This document shows positions 52,758 through 64,000 of a stretch of 64,000 nucleotides of DNA, piece by piece; position 1 is the stretch's first letter; the number at the start of each line of letters is the position of its first letter. Made by a program: the position numbers and the translations under genes. The notes beneath the pieces were generated by a model, which was not told the origin of the DNA, did not search any database, and saw nothing but the letters and a program-made list of their open reading frames with translations. Origin of the DNA: Grammothele lineata (Eukaryota; Basidiomycota; Agaricomycetes; Polyporales; Polyporaceae); the NCBI GenBank assembly GCA_002150815.3, contig NDFF03000387.1, positions 1 through 64,000 on the forward strand. The letters run 5' to 3'.

Positions 52758-55700
52758 TCACAAGCCTCCTTTTCGCATGCACCGCCTGAAGTGGCCATAC
52801 AGCCTGCCGCCTCTCAAGCGTCTGAACGCGTCCATTCTGATCGCGGGGTGTTCGTGCGCCAAGTCTGTCTCTGATGCCGTAGTGGGGAGGCCTTCCGGCT
52901 CACGGTAAAGACGTAGGAACTTGAGTGTGCGCGAGCAGGGCTCGCTGGGGAGCAGGCGGATGAGCGCCCCAAGCGGGATCGAGACGCAGCCGAGCGCGAG
53001 CGAAATTCCCCATTCCCTCCCACCAAGGCGAGTGACGGTAAATACCCCGCCACCGACGAAGATGATGAGGATCTGTACGGCCGTCTCTGTCGTAGTAGAA
53101 CATCGGTCAGCACATTGGTGAGTTGATCAGTACGCGGAACTTACCGATGAGTGTGATTCCAACGAACCAAGGGTTCTTGTGAATGCCTTCGAAGATGTTC
53201 AGACGGCGGTCCAAGCGACGACAGTTGAACGAGTTGAAGATTTGTGCGAAGACAAACGTGTTGAAGACCAGCGTGTCGTTCCGAAGGTCGTTGGCAGGAA
53301 ACCCAAGAATGCGATCGCCGCAAAAGTGGAACGCGAGAATGATCGAGACCTGGTACGCGCTCTGCCCAAGGATCTGCTTGATCATATCCACCGTGAAAAG
53401 CGGCGCGTCCTTGCGCTCAGGCTTGCGCGCGAGCATCGCAGGGGTGGCGGGATCCGTGGCTAGTGCGAGCGCAGCAAACGTATCGATGATGATCGCGACC
53501 CACAACAATTGCACCGCACTAAGCACGCTGTTCTCGAAGTTGTCGCTCGCGAGCGCCGAGGCGAGAGTGACGACGACGGCCGAGAACGTAGGCGTGACCT
53601 GAAACTGCAAGAACTTGCGCACCGCGTCGTTCACCGCCCGCCCCCACATGATCGCCTTGACAATCGAGGCGAAGTTGTCGTCCATGAGCACGATATCCGA
53701 CGCCTCCTTTGCGACCTCCGTGCCTGTGACGCCCATCGAGAAGCCGACGTGCGCCGCCTTGAGCGCTGGGCCGTCATTCGTCCCGTCGCCCGTCACGCCG
53801 ACGATTTCTCCGAGCGCCTTCAAGGTGTTGACGAGGACGCGCTTGTCCTCGGGCGAGGAGCGTGCGAGAACCTGGAGGCGCGGGACGACTTCGAAGCGCT
53901 CGGCGTCCGAGAGCGCGCGGAAATGCGGGCCTTCCATAACGATGCCGCCCTGAGTGTAGATGCCGCACTGCTGCGCGATGGAGCGCGCGGTGAGCACGTT
54001 ATCGCCGGTGCACATCTTGACTTGAACCCCGGCGCGCGCGCAGTCTGCGACGGCCTCACGAACGCCTGGGCGGAGAGGGTCCTCGAGCGCAAAGATACCG
54101 ATCAGAGTCAGGTCGCGCGCCAAGTCCCCGTAGGACATCTGCGATGACATCATCAGTGTGAGCACCACTCGAGAAGACGGGTGAAGCAAAGCAAACCTCA
54201 ACCTCGCTGTCTCCATTCCGCGGCGGCCAGATATCAAAGTCGCGGTATGCAATCGCAATGGTCCGCAACGTCTGCGACGCGTACGACGTGATCATGCGCA
54301 AGACAAAAGCGCGATCCGCGTCATCCAAAGAAGTCGTCTCAATGTCCGTCGCTCCCGAAGTGACGCGCACGCGGCGCGTGCACAGAGCAGTGAGGATCTC
54401 GCTCGCGCCCTTGACGTACAGGCGCGCGCAACCGCCGGGGAGACGCATGACGACGCCCATCGCCTTGCGTTCGCTGGAGAACGGGAAGACCTGCAGCGTT
54501 TCCCCCGCGTCCCGCACGGACTTGTAGTTTGCCCAGCCGAAGTCGCGCGCCATGGAAAGGAGCGCAGTCTCGGTCTTGCTGCCTACGAAGACGGTAGCGC
54601 CAGTGGTCGCGTCCTTGTCTTCGAACGCCGTCGAATTGATCGCGATGGCGTTGTTGACGAGTTCGCAGAGAGAAGGAGATAGAGAGGTGTTGATAGTGCG
54701 AAGTTCCACAGCGAGTTGCTCCTGGTGCTCGGACGATGCCTTCTCACAGTCTTCGAAATCGGTGTTGTCATGAGAGGTGGCGCGTTCCGGGTGCTGCGCA
54801 AGGTCGCGCACAAAGACAACGTCGCTGCCGAGTGTCCCCGCCACGACAGTCATCTCGTTCTGTGTAAGCGTGCCCGTCTTGTCCGTACATACGACGCTCG
54901 CGTTCGCCATAGTCTCGCAGGAGTTGAGCACACGGACGAGAAGGTTCTCGCGCGTCATGCGCTTCGTGGCGAAGGCGAGCGCGAGCGCGATGGCGAGGGG
55001 GAGGCCTGCGAAATGGTCATTGTTAGTGCGACTAAAGACACGGCGGCAAACGTACCCTCCGGGACGGAAGCGACGACGAGTGTGAAGGACAGGATGAGAA
55101 TATCGACGAACATCAGGCCCTTCTCACTGGGACTCCTATGTATATTATGAGAAATGAGAGAATGCACGCCGCGAGCAAGGTGGAACACATACATGAATGA
55201 GCCGTCGGAGCTGATTTTCACGAAGAAGCGGATGATGAGGCCGACGAAGAGAAGCACGCCGCCGATCATGCCGGCGAGAGCAATAGCATTCGCGAGATGG
55301 CTGAGCTTCCGCTGAAGAGTAGTCTCCTCGGGTTCATCGTTGAAGGCTGCGATGTCATGTGAGTCAGAGGGAAAGGCGAAGAATGTTGCGATGACGTACC
55401 GGACATGATACGTCCGTGGAAGGATCGTTGGCCGACTGCGATAGCAACATACGAGCCAACACCCTCAAGCACCTTACTACCGCTGATGAGGAAGCAGTCG
55501 GTATGCTCGAGAGCACCGGCATCCGCACGCCTCTCATCGAGCTCGCCCAATTTGCCCTTGCGTAGCTCCAAACACTGAGCGTATTCGGCCTTCCGGATGA
55601 CGTCGCTCTCGCCCGTTGCGCCGGACTCGTCAGAGCGCACGTTATGACCGCGAAGGAAGACGCCGTCGCAGGGAATAACCTCTCCCGGCTCCAATAGCAC

Positions 55701-56739
55701 GATGTCCCCAACGACGAGCTCGTACACGCTGATCTGACGCTCGACACCACCACGGACGACCTTGACGGTGCGCTCATCCTTCTTCGCGTTGAGGACACGG
55801 AACTGACGCTCTTTCTGCCAGTCCGTGAGCGAGCCGACGAGCACGACGACGACTATGGCGACCATGATGGCTACGCCCTCGACCCACTCGACCTTGGGTT
55901 CGTCAGGCTCGTGGCCGGGTCCGAAGTCCTGGAAGAGTCCGAGGGCGAGGGACACGGCGGCGGCAATGGATAGAAGGATCTATGGACAAGGACGCAACGG
56001 TCAGGCTAGAAAGAGAAGAGACAGAGACGGAACGTACTAAGACTTTCTCCTGGAATGCAGCCCACATCAACTGCCAGATGCTCTTGCTCTGACGAGCAGG
56101 AAGCGCGTTGATACCGTATACACGTGCACGATCAGCGAGCGAGGCGTGATATGCGTCGGGCTGAGGGACGGAGGCGAATGTGGTGGGATACTCTGGCAGT
56201 GCGCCGTGGAGGACATCGTCGTGGCCGGAAACGGGTTTGTCGGGGGCGACGGGCTGAGCGACGGAGGGATTGTCCGGGCTTCCGATGAGCCCATGAAGGG
56301 CGTGCGTACCGAGGCCTCGTAGAAGTCCGTCGACGCCACCGAGAGCTTGAAGGGCGTCGAGGTCCTTGGAGTCGACGAGGTTGTCGAGCTGAGAGGGCCT
56401 GAACACGAATGGCCCAGGGTCGACCTCGATGTCGGATGTGACTGGGAGCTCGACTGCGGTGGGGCTGTCGAGCTGAGCATCCCTCTTGCAAAAGACGATC
56501 CAGCGGAGAAGCCCCCCGCAAGATCTCCGTGTGGCGGAATGCACAGGGGGGAGGACATCGCTTACATGCGTAGTGGTAGGGGATGTGAGAGTGCTCTGGC
56601 GGGAGCTAGGAAGAGAGTCGGCGGAAGAGTGAGGATGAGCCAACTCGATTGAGATATGTGTCGGGTATCCGCGGTTGGGCTCGCCTAGTCCGTCGGGATC
56701 GGGGTCGGTCGGCGGGTCGGTGGCAGAGGAGAGAACCAT
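52758..56739 (-). CDS. PMC1-type (IIB) calcium P-type ATPase with altered ion-site residues
   Basis: Vacuolar/plasma-membrane Ca2+ pump family; 1215 residues from exons 56739-56038, 55979-55400, 55346-55193, 55135-55056, 55005-54197, 54138-53145 and 53086-52758. About 230 cytosolic residues precede TM1. The actuator TGES is at 356-359, M4 PEGLPL at 504-509, the phosphorylated Asp is D547 (CTDKTGTLT) and the hinge is GDGTNDGPALK at about 892-902. M5-M10 are present, ending QILIIFVGGGVFTV and a short cytosolic tail. In M5 the family QF-Q-x-x-V-N is QFQVTPT (Thr959 for Asn), and in M6 LLW-x-N-x-x-x-D is LLWVAIIID (Ala990 for Asn, Asp994 kept). The phosphorylation machinery is intact. It is a probable paralogue with changed or weakened calcium coordination. 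TATA box 36 bp upstream. Confidence 0.9.
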
Positions 56740-56774
56740 AGATAGGTTGAAGGCCCGCGGAAGAGAGCCGTGTA

Positions 56775-56782
56775 GTTATATA
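56775..56782 (-). promoter_or_regulatory. TATA box of the P-type ATPase gene
   Basis: TATATAAC on the minus strand, 36-43 bp upstream of the ATG. Confidence 0.55.
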
Positions 56783-58466
56783 GACGTGCGGCGGACCCAA
56801 GGCTGAGCCAAGACATGACGATCGAGGTCGCTGGACGTGGGGTCAGGCTCAGGAGAACGCCGAGCGTTGCTCAATCCCAGCAGTTCCTCCGTTCGCAGAG
56901 AAAGGTGGCAGAGGGGTGGTATAGCAAGATCTTTGGCATAGAATGAGCCTGAGATGTACCAGGAAAGCGAGCGACGTACTGAGAAGAAACGAATAGCAAG
57001 AGGTTCGTTCGCTCGGCGGCTTGGTGTGCCAAGCCCTGGAGCACAGCCCTTCTCCGCGCCCCTCGTCATGTGCGATAAAGAGCATTCGTTCGTTAGCCTG
57101 CGATGACGTGTACGGTTGTGTTCTGTAGCATTGAAAGACCTGTATGCGCGTGTTCTAGGATCATCGTGAATGAGTGGTAGTCATTCATTAGTTACGTCGT
57201 AGCTTGAAGAGACCCAACTAACCGGTTCTAGTCATCAGCAGGATTCAGCTAACGAACTTGTTATCTTTTATCGTTATCAATACTCGTGCGCAGGATTGCG
57301 TAGTTCGCCCATCCGAGTTCGCCACAAATTGAATCTGAAGTGCCAGTGCCAGAACTCAGATTCACGATCTAAGACGTGCAAAAATTACGAGACTGGATGT
57401 TAACATACGTGGCACCACTATTTAAAGCGCTGACAGGGCTGAGGTCCGCACTAAGGTTGACTATGAAGGCGATTGTGAGATCATCGTGGTTTACGACGAA
57501 AGTCGTGTCGTTGCGAGCCAGTGGGATTCAGTCGTCTCGGAGGCTTGAAACGTTTGAAAGTAAGATAAGCGCTGCAGCTGTCTCTCGGCCGCAAGTCCGC
57601 CGGTGTTCCTGATCACGTAATGTGAATGTCAACACCTCATTTGAGCTCTGGCGCCGGTTTGATTCGCGTCAGCATGTCATCTTCTCCTGACACGAATCTG
57701 TGAGGATGTTCATGGAACAGTTGGCTACGCGAGGGTGGTTGACGAACAGTATTCTGTTCAGCATGTTTTGCACCGAAACATAGAGACTCCCCTGACACCC
57801 TGGTGTACCAATAAGTACTTACGGCGTCAGCGATACTTGAAGGTCATGTACAGTCTGAAGTACAGCCTGTACATGGAACTTACACATCTGTGAAACTTGC
57901 ACCATCACAGATACACCTGAGCAGCTGCACGGCATCCTCGATTCATCGGAGACGGCTCTGGCCTGGCTCGGGTCCTAGTAAGTATCGTGCCTTGAAGCCA
58001 AATACAGTCCCCAAACAAATGACGTAATGGACTTTTCAACAATGATTCAAGCGCCCAACAGAGATGTCCTTTTGAAGTGCCGTCCGCGGACGCCTCTTGG
58101 ACATCTCTTCGGCATCGCTCAACGTCTGCCTGACATAAATCACGGACATGTGGTCGCAACGTACGTACTTCCCTTCTCCCCCGTCGACTGTGCGCTTTGT
58201 CCTTGGCACAAGCGGGGGACAAACAAACGCAGGGAAGCTTTGTACTCCCAAAAATACTCCCACTCTCCTCGGTTAGCATGACAACGAGCTCTAAAGAGCC
58301 TTTCGCGCTCCGGACGCTGGCCAGAGCCCGCCCACCTTGTGGCCCATCGTGGTTGCCGGCGTGATTGTTCGGCCGGCATGTGCACAGTGCAATGAATGCG
58401 AGTCCGCCAACGCTGCGCGAAGAAAAAACGAACCGTGTGCCAAAGCGTCCTCCTGACGCACTGGCG
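56783..58466. other. divergent intergenic region
   Basis: 1.7 kb between the ATPase (minus) and the second CBM19-like gene (plus). I see nothing coding. The ORFs at 57376-57612 and 58027-58281 lack domains. Confidence 0.5.
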
Positions 58467-58474
58467 TATATAAC
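58467..58474 (+). promoter_or_regulatory. TATA box of the second CBM19-like gene
   Basis: TATATAAC 234-241 bp upstream of the ATG at 58708, followed by a C/T-rich leader as in the gene at 34072. Confidence 0.55.
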
Positions 58475-58707
58475 TTCTAGGCTTGCGGGCGGGACGCCTC
58501 CCCATTCCCCCCCTCGCCCGCTCCCCTCACGCTCGTTCCCGGCTCCCGTTCTCGTCTCTCGTCCCCGTTCTCGTTCTCGCGGCTCGAGCAGCGCTCCGAC
58601 TCTCATTCATTTAACTTGCTTAACGCTTGACGCTCTTCACCTCCACGAGGCTCGACGCCATCATCTCCTCGCGACTTCTACAAACTCACGTCCCCCGGAT
58701 CAAAACC

Positions 58708-59987
58708 ATGGTTTACTTCACCTCCGCCGTCCTCCTCGCCCTCTCTGCTGCCGCGCTCCAGACGCGCGCAGCTCCTGTCCAGCACAGCAAGCGCATCGCG
58801 CAAGTCATCGCGGACTCGACCGCCCTCTGGGAAAAGGCCTGCGTACGTCTGTCCGCTTTGAGCTTGCTCTTTGTGTGGAGCGCGCTTCTAACCACGTGAT
58901 GACTGCAGCTCGCGGCAGGCGGTGCGGACAAGTGCAACCCGGTCTCTGTGACGGCGTTCACGACGCTACTTGCTGCGGCCGGGCCGTGCGACCAGCAGAA
59001 CTCTGCGGACGCGATGATTGACCTCGCCAAGACGCTCAACAACGACGCGGATATGATCAAGTTCACGCAGATCTTCGCGCAGCAGCCGCGTAACACTGTA
59101 AGTCCCTCTCCTTCACCCCCGCGCGCGGGTGGCGGCTCGTATCTGACGATCTCTCCCATCGCGCAGCCGAACTCGCAGGCGGTCCCGTACTGCCAGACCG
59201 CGCCCAAGAACGCGGAGCTCAACGGGCTCTTCCAGTGCCAGTACCAAGGCGCGGACCAGAAGACGTTCGTCGGCGGGCTCGCCCTCGGCGCGAACGGCAC
59301 CATTCCCTTCGGCCACAGCGCGCCCCTCTCGGTGCTTGGCTCGTGCGCCGCGAACCCGAGCGGGCCCATCACGGACGGCTCGCAGCTCACGGACATCACT
59401 CAGGACCCCGGCCTCCAGAACATCGACTCCTCGTCTGGCTCTAGCGCGAGCACGAGCAACAGCGCGTCGGCCACTTCGAGCGCGACGGCTTCTGCGTCTA
59501 GCGCATCGGCGTCCTCGACCGATTCTGATGACTCCTCGGACTGCGATGACGAGACGACTACTGCTGCTGCCACCGCGACCGCCACTGAGGCATCCGCTTC
59601 CACCGCCGCGGCCACCGCGACTTCCACCTCGTCTTCGTCTTCATTCCAGCTGCAGAACGCGCTCGACGCGCAGAAGCTCAACGCCCAGTTCGCGTCCCTC
59701 ACCGCCGACTCCTCTTGCAACGGTATGTCTCGCGACTTCACTCATGTCAATACGGTACTTATTCGCGCTGCGCGCTCGCAGATGGTGACATGGGCTGCAT
59801 CGACGGCGGCTTCGCGCAGTGCGTGAGCGGCAAGTACGTCAACCTCGGCTGCGGCGCGACGCTCTCATGCTTCGCGCTCCCGCTCGTCAACTCGCCCGGA
59901 ACGTCCATCGCGTGCACGACCACTGCTGATGCCCAGGCGCGCATTGCCGCGCCCGGTGCCACCGGGGGTATCACTGGCAGCGATTGA
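58708..59987 (+). CDS. secreted protein with C-terminal CBM19-like module
   Basis: 361 residues from exons 58708-58842, 58909-59097, 59167-59722 and 59782-59987. Signal peptide at about 1-22 (YFTSAVLLALSAAALQTRA). The N-terminal domain (about 25-220: DSTALWEKAC…KCNPVSVTAF…, later VPYCQTAPKNAELNGLFQCQYQ) has Cys pairs and no enzyme motif. A Ser/Thr/Ala-rich, probably O-glycosylated linker spans about 232-285. The C-terminal CBM19-like module (about 290-350: SSCNDGDMGCIDGGFAQC…GCGATLSC…VNSPGTSIAC) shares the six-Cys pattern and the LPLVNSPGTS core with the gene at 34072, there placed N-terminally. Likely cell-wall or chitin-associated and strongly expressed. The last splice restores the DGD of the module. 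Confidence 0.88.
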
Positions 59988-61155
59988 GCGTGGAGCGATG
60001 GCTATTGAACGTACACCTAGACGGGACGCGAGCTCCGGGAGCTGCGCGCGCACTGGTCTCTTTTCTTATATTCTCACTTATGTCTCTGTATCGCGGGTCT
60101 GGTTTTTTGTATCCTTAGGTTTTCTCTTTCCGGCTTTGCTGAGCAACAAGAAACGTTTAACCGTCCAGTGTATGGCTGTTCGATCGAGTACAAGCTCGTG
60201 TCCGCTTCGGGCTCGAACTCGTGTCAGGAGGCGGTGAGGGGATGGGTTCTCTAGGAGTCCAGAATGTGCGGAGGATGCGTCGTGCCTTTGAGGTCGTCCC
60301 GTTTTGTACGGGCAACGACGATGACTCGCGTCCAATATCGCACGCCTCGCTCGATTCGTGCAGGAGCGATGACATCGAGGCTTCTAGGTTCCTCGGACGG
60401 CGCGCCCGTGTGCAGAATTCCGCCGTCGCTCCCAAGCGCACCCAGGCAGCTCCTGCCCCATTCGTCTGTAGACGCCCGGTCGGAGCATACGATTCGACAA
60501 ACCGCGCCGGCTCCCGTCATCCTGGCCGCAACGGGCCTGATAACGTCTGCCGTGCGGTCCTTGGGAGGAGCTTCGACAGCGCCCAAGAAGAGGGTGCTCA
60601 ACCTTCGCCAGCACGTGAGTGCGTGCGGGAACAGATTGACGGACTTCCGGGGACAGCCGAACATTATCGGATGGCCTGGCGAGCGAGGTGGCGGTGCCGT
60701 GCTGGACAAGGACGGATGCGTCGACGCTGACTAAGCCGCGTCCGTTGTCTTCAGCCTTGTGCCCCCGCCGCACCCCTGCTTATTGTCCCGCGCCCGGCGA
60801 CGGATTAGGGCTCCCCGTCCCCGTTGCTGCGTCTGGTGTCGGCCAGAGCACAGAATAAGGCCGCGTTCGCCACCTCGCACGCGAGGTAGCGACCGTTGCG
60901 CGCGCAAAGAAAAATAATGGCTGGCTGGCGGCGAATGGGTGACGGTGGCGGGGCTCCGACCCGTGTCCTGCTCTCGCGGGAGCAGGGGTGCATGCACCCT
61001 ATCCTCGTGCGCGCTTCAGCGCGGGACCAGGGACCAGACGCCACTCCGGGCCCGGAGACGCGATCTGAGATCCACCACTGGACTTAGCCGAGCCTTCCTG
61101 TGGGCCATAACACGGTGGCCCGCCCTCTGCACCGTCCTCTACTCTCCCCACCACC
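59988..61155. other. 3' UTR and intergenic region
   Basis: 1.2 kb. Two overlapping frames of 150-169 residues on the plus strand near 60221-60734, and antisense ones, have no domain. I treat the region as non-coding apart from the promoter of the gene at 61156. Confidence 0.45.
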
Positions 61156-64000
61156 ATGCCCGCCGACGAAAGGGCACCGTCGCCGCCTCGGCGCACCACG
61201 TCACCGTCTCTCCCGGCTACGCTCATCAACTCTTTCCGCAGACTCCTCACCTCGTCTCCTCTCGCCACCCGCAGGTCTGCCTCCCCGCCACAACAACCAT
61301 CCGAGACACCTGTCCCTGCTCCCAACGACCCTACCCCATCGGAAGACGCGTCAAATGCGTTTTCCCCTTCAACTACCCGTTACGAAGCCCTCCCAGAGGT
61401 CACTGACCTGGTCGACCAAGTCGACGCCACCGACCCTCCTCCGCCACAGCCTGCAGCGCCACAGCCCCCGACTCCACCGCGGCAGTCGCAGTCGAGCGAA
61501 TACACAACTCATGAACTCCGAAATGCGATTGTCGGAGTGGGTAAGGGCTTCTTGACGCTCCGCTGGAACCAGCAAGGGTGAGTTCTCCACACCCGCGAAC
61601 GCTCGCTACTATACCGACGCTCGCTCACGCCGCAACGCGTGTCATATATTTTCAGCTTGAAAGAAGTAGCCAAGGAGATAGAGCTCAAGGAACAGGAGGA
61701 AGAGGCCGCAGAAGATAAACTTCTTGCATCCCTCAAAGGCTTGACAGTTGACGGGACGACCGAGTCGACTAAGTCGACGAAGCCGGCTAGGTCAGTTGGG
61801 CGCGCTGAGAAACCGTGGGTCTTTATGTTTTCAGAGAAGATTGCCCGCGCTCACTTCGAATCTACCTCAGGCTTCAGTGGAAGCGGCACTGTCCCTACGA
61901 TAGGGGCGGCAGAAGGCCACGAAAGGTTGTACGTTTCAGCGACGAGACGCCACTCGAAGACCCACTGTAAGTTGATCATCGCTATAGCGGGCGTACGCAC
62001 ACCTGACAGTAAACCCGCCTCTCAGAGAACCCTTGGGCCTGCTAGCACAGGGATCTGGTTTAATGTCGCTGCCGTCTACGCCCGCCGAAGAGGCCGACAT
62101 GGAGGCCGTTGAGACGGCGTCGGTAACGGCCAGGACGAGCGACGACGATGAAGGAATGGATGAAGCCGATGAAGCCGATGGCGACTCTGAGGACGATGAC
62201 GACGATATGGAGGAGAACGACGAAGAGGAGGAGGACGACGATGCTAAAGACGACGACACCATGGACGCCACCGGCACCGCTGCAGGTGGTGGAGATGATG
62301 GCGATGATTCTTCCAGCAGCTCTTCCTCCGATGACGACGAGGGCGACAAGAAGATGGGTGATAGCAAGAGCAAGAAGAACGATGACGACGATGACTCTTC
62401 CAGCAGTTCTTCCTCCTCCGATGAGGATGAGGATAACAAGAAGATGGGCGAGAGCAAGAGCAAGAAGGACGACGACGACGACAACGACGATTCCTCCTCC
62501 GACAGCGAGGAGGACGAAGATACGAAGACTACGACTGAGCCGCACGCCTCCGTCGAGCCTTTGAAGGTTTCTCGCGAGCGCATTCGCACGCCTCCCATCC
62601 CTCGTCGTTGCAACCCAAACCTCCCCACGTACGAGGACAAAGCAGAACCTGAGGACTCGGTCGACCCCGAGATGGAGGTAGCCGTATCCGCGGCATGCGC
62701 GGATGCCTTCATTCGGGAGGCGATCCGCGAAGCTTCCTCTCTCCAAGGGCCCTCCTCCCCCACCACACCTGTCTCTCTCGCAGCGCCGACCAGGGTAGCG
62801 GCGAGCCCGATCCTCTCCTCGGTCGAGCGCCAACAGGATTGGCTTGCTCCCGACCATGAGTTTCATCCTCCCTCCCCTGCTGCGATGCAGAATCCTATCA
62901 TCGCTCCCTCGGCTCTGTTCAGCGCTGTTTCCGCCCCCGTTCCCCAACCCGAGCACCCTGGGGAAGATCTGAAGGACTACGAGGCGGACGATGACGGGAC
63001 ACCGGCTCCAGAAATTGCTGTTACCCTCCCTACGCCTGAACTCAAATCCTCGGAGCTCCCACCCGTTGAGGAAGAGTATTTGTCTCACCCGGATGGGTAT
63101 GTCGAACCTCAGCCCGCCCCGCCACAACCGTCGTCCGGGCAGGACTTGACGCTTGCTAGCGGACCATCCCCCGCTCCGCAGGACGTGTCAACACCCATCG
63201 ATGCCGTTTCCTTATCTCAACCATCGGAGCGCTTCTCGGCGCCGACCGGGGCTTCTGCATGGCCCGTGCAGGTACGAGTTGTCTGCTCCTTTATCCTCCT
63301 AAGCGCGCGTCTAACGTTGCTTTCTCTTCGCAGCCTGCCCCTCCGCCGCCCCGCCCAATCACTCCTGCGCCTTCCCACTACCCCGTCGCCCAACCTTCTC
63401 CTCCGCAATGGAACAACGTACCCACCTTCGTCTCTCCGCCGCCCCCATTCCTCGCTCCCTCACCATCTTGGGCACAGCCCACCCCTGCGGCGACCTACTC
63501 TCCGGCCCCCGTCGTTCCTGCCCATTCCGCCGTCATCGGGTTCTCTACCCCGATATTCAACCAACATCTCTCTCCCTCACAACCCATATTCCGTCCCCCC
63601 ACACCGGAGGTCGAAATGGCCGACGACTCCCACCACCCGCAAATCCTCCGCCACCGCAGACGCTTCCGCCGCGCTTCCCTCTCGCCTGCCTTCTTGCTCC
63701 CCACAAGCACACTCCGGCCCGTGCACATCCACAGCACTCGCAGCTCTCGCTCGCCCGTTATCCGCCACCGTCCGTTCCGCATCCCCTTGGGCCAGATCCA
63801 GTCGCACCTCCGCATGTGCCCGCATTGCAGACGGAAACACCACAGGCGCAACCGCGACGCGATCCGGAACGCGCGTGCGATGCGGTCGACGCCGCGCCGT
63901 CAGCGAAGGCGGGAGGTCCTGGCGCGGAGACAGGCGGTCATGAGGGTGAATGCGAGCCGTCATGCCCGGCGCGCGCAGCTCGCTCGCAGGGACGGGGGTG
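61156..64000 (+). CDS. large disordered acidic/Pro-rich protein, 3'-partial
   Basis: Exons 61156-61577, 61656-61790, 61835-61966, 62026-63271 and 63334 to the window end, still open (at least 867 residues). The N-terminus is Pro/Ser-rich, followed by a structured-looking HELRNAIVGVGKGFLTLRWNQQGLKEVAKEIELKEQ helix. Then come a basic patch, a roughly 130-residue Asp/Glu/Ser tract with an internal duplication, a helical …EVAVSAACADAFIREAIREA… segment, a PPxP-rich region, and an Arg-rich stretch with CPHC near the window edge. No enzyme motif. The run of short introns with good branch points supports a real gene. Composition recalls the Pro-rich ORFs at the left end, but no alignment was made. 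Function unknown; nuclear location is plausible from the charge pattern. Confidence 0.65.
62306..62510 (+). repeat. in-frame duplicated acidic/Ser repeat
   Basis: Two units of about 85-95 bp encode (S)n-DDDEGDKKMGDSKSKK-(N)DDDDD and (S)n-DEDEDNKKMGESKSKK-DDDDD. The matching KKMG[D/E]SKSKK core shows a tandem duplication followed by divergence within the coding sequence. Confidence 0.85.

Noticed and set aside
60221..60734. 169-aa and 156-aa overlapping plus-strand frames
   Set aside because: No domain, no splice signals, and antisense frames of similar length; treated as non-coding.
62060..63127. Antisense frame of 355 aa in the acidic gene
   Set aside because: Val/Leu/Ile runs are the complement of Asp/Ser repeats on the sense strand.

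Overview
The window reads as genomic DNA of a filamentous basidiomycete (Agaricomycetes, probably a wood-decay or litter mushroom). The evidence is the gene style: many short GT-AG introns, mostly 50-80 bp, some with visible branch points such as CTAAC or CTGAC. The families fit as well: a LysM chitin-binding effector, two CBM19-like secreted proteins, a CYP monooxygenase, and Ty3-type Gag/Gag-Pro relics. Every spliced gene model below was assembled by hand from donor/acceptor sites and protein continuity, and each closes to a whole number of codons.

Layout. 1-7.4 kb: strongly strand-biased, minisatellite-bearing DNA with a row of minus-strand proline/serine-rich ORFs, several with their own TATA-like box. 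7.4-15.5 kb: retroelement territory on the minus strand, with a 1579-residue Gag-protease polyprotein that carries two retropepsin domains, a repeat array and PBS-like site upstream of it, and a second, truncated Gag behind an LTR-like segment. 16-31.2 kb: a conserved euchromatic block with a short-chain dehydrogenase, the PP4 phosphatase catalytic subunit, a class I histone deacetylase, a two-LysM secreted protein, a single-pass membrane protein and a conserved basidiomycete protein of unknown function. 31.2-34 kb: gene-poor, with exon-like relics. 34-35.5 kb: secreted CBM19-like protein, followed by a foldback element. 36.7-41.8 kb: two adjacent minus-strand genes for large helical coiled-coil proteins, each with a hydrophobic stretch between long helices; this is the best candidate for an undescribed two-protein system. 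42.3-44.7 kb: a cytochrome P450 with an altered heme-loop residue. 45-52.7 kb: mostly non-coding, with gene fragments. 52.8-56.7 kb: a PMC1-type calcium P-type ATPase lacking two conserved transmembrane Asn ligands. 58.7-60 kb: second CBM19-like secreted protein. 61.2-64 kb: a long disordered acidic/proline-rich protein that runs off the window.

How they work together. The block is not a metabolic cluster. Housekeeping signalling and chromatin genes (PP4, HDAC) sit beside secreted cell-wall/chitin-related genes (LysM protein, two CBM19-like proteins). A calcium pump, a P450 and the unexplained helical pair occupy the repeat-interrupted right half. Mobile-element relics frame the left side and small inverted-repeat elements lie between genes.
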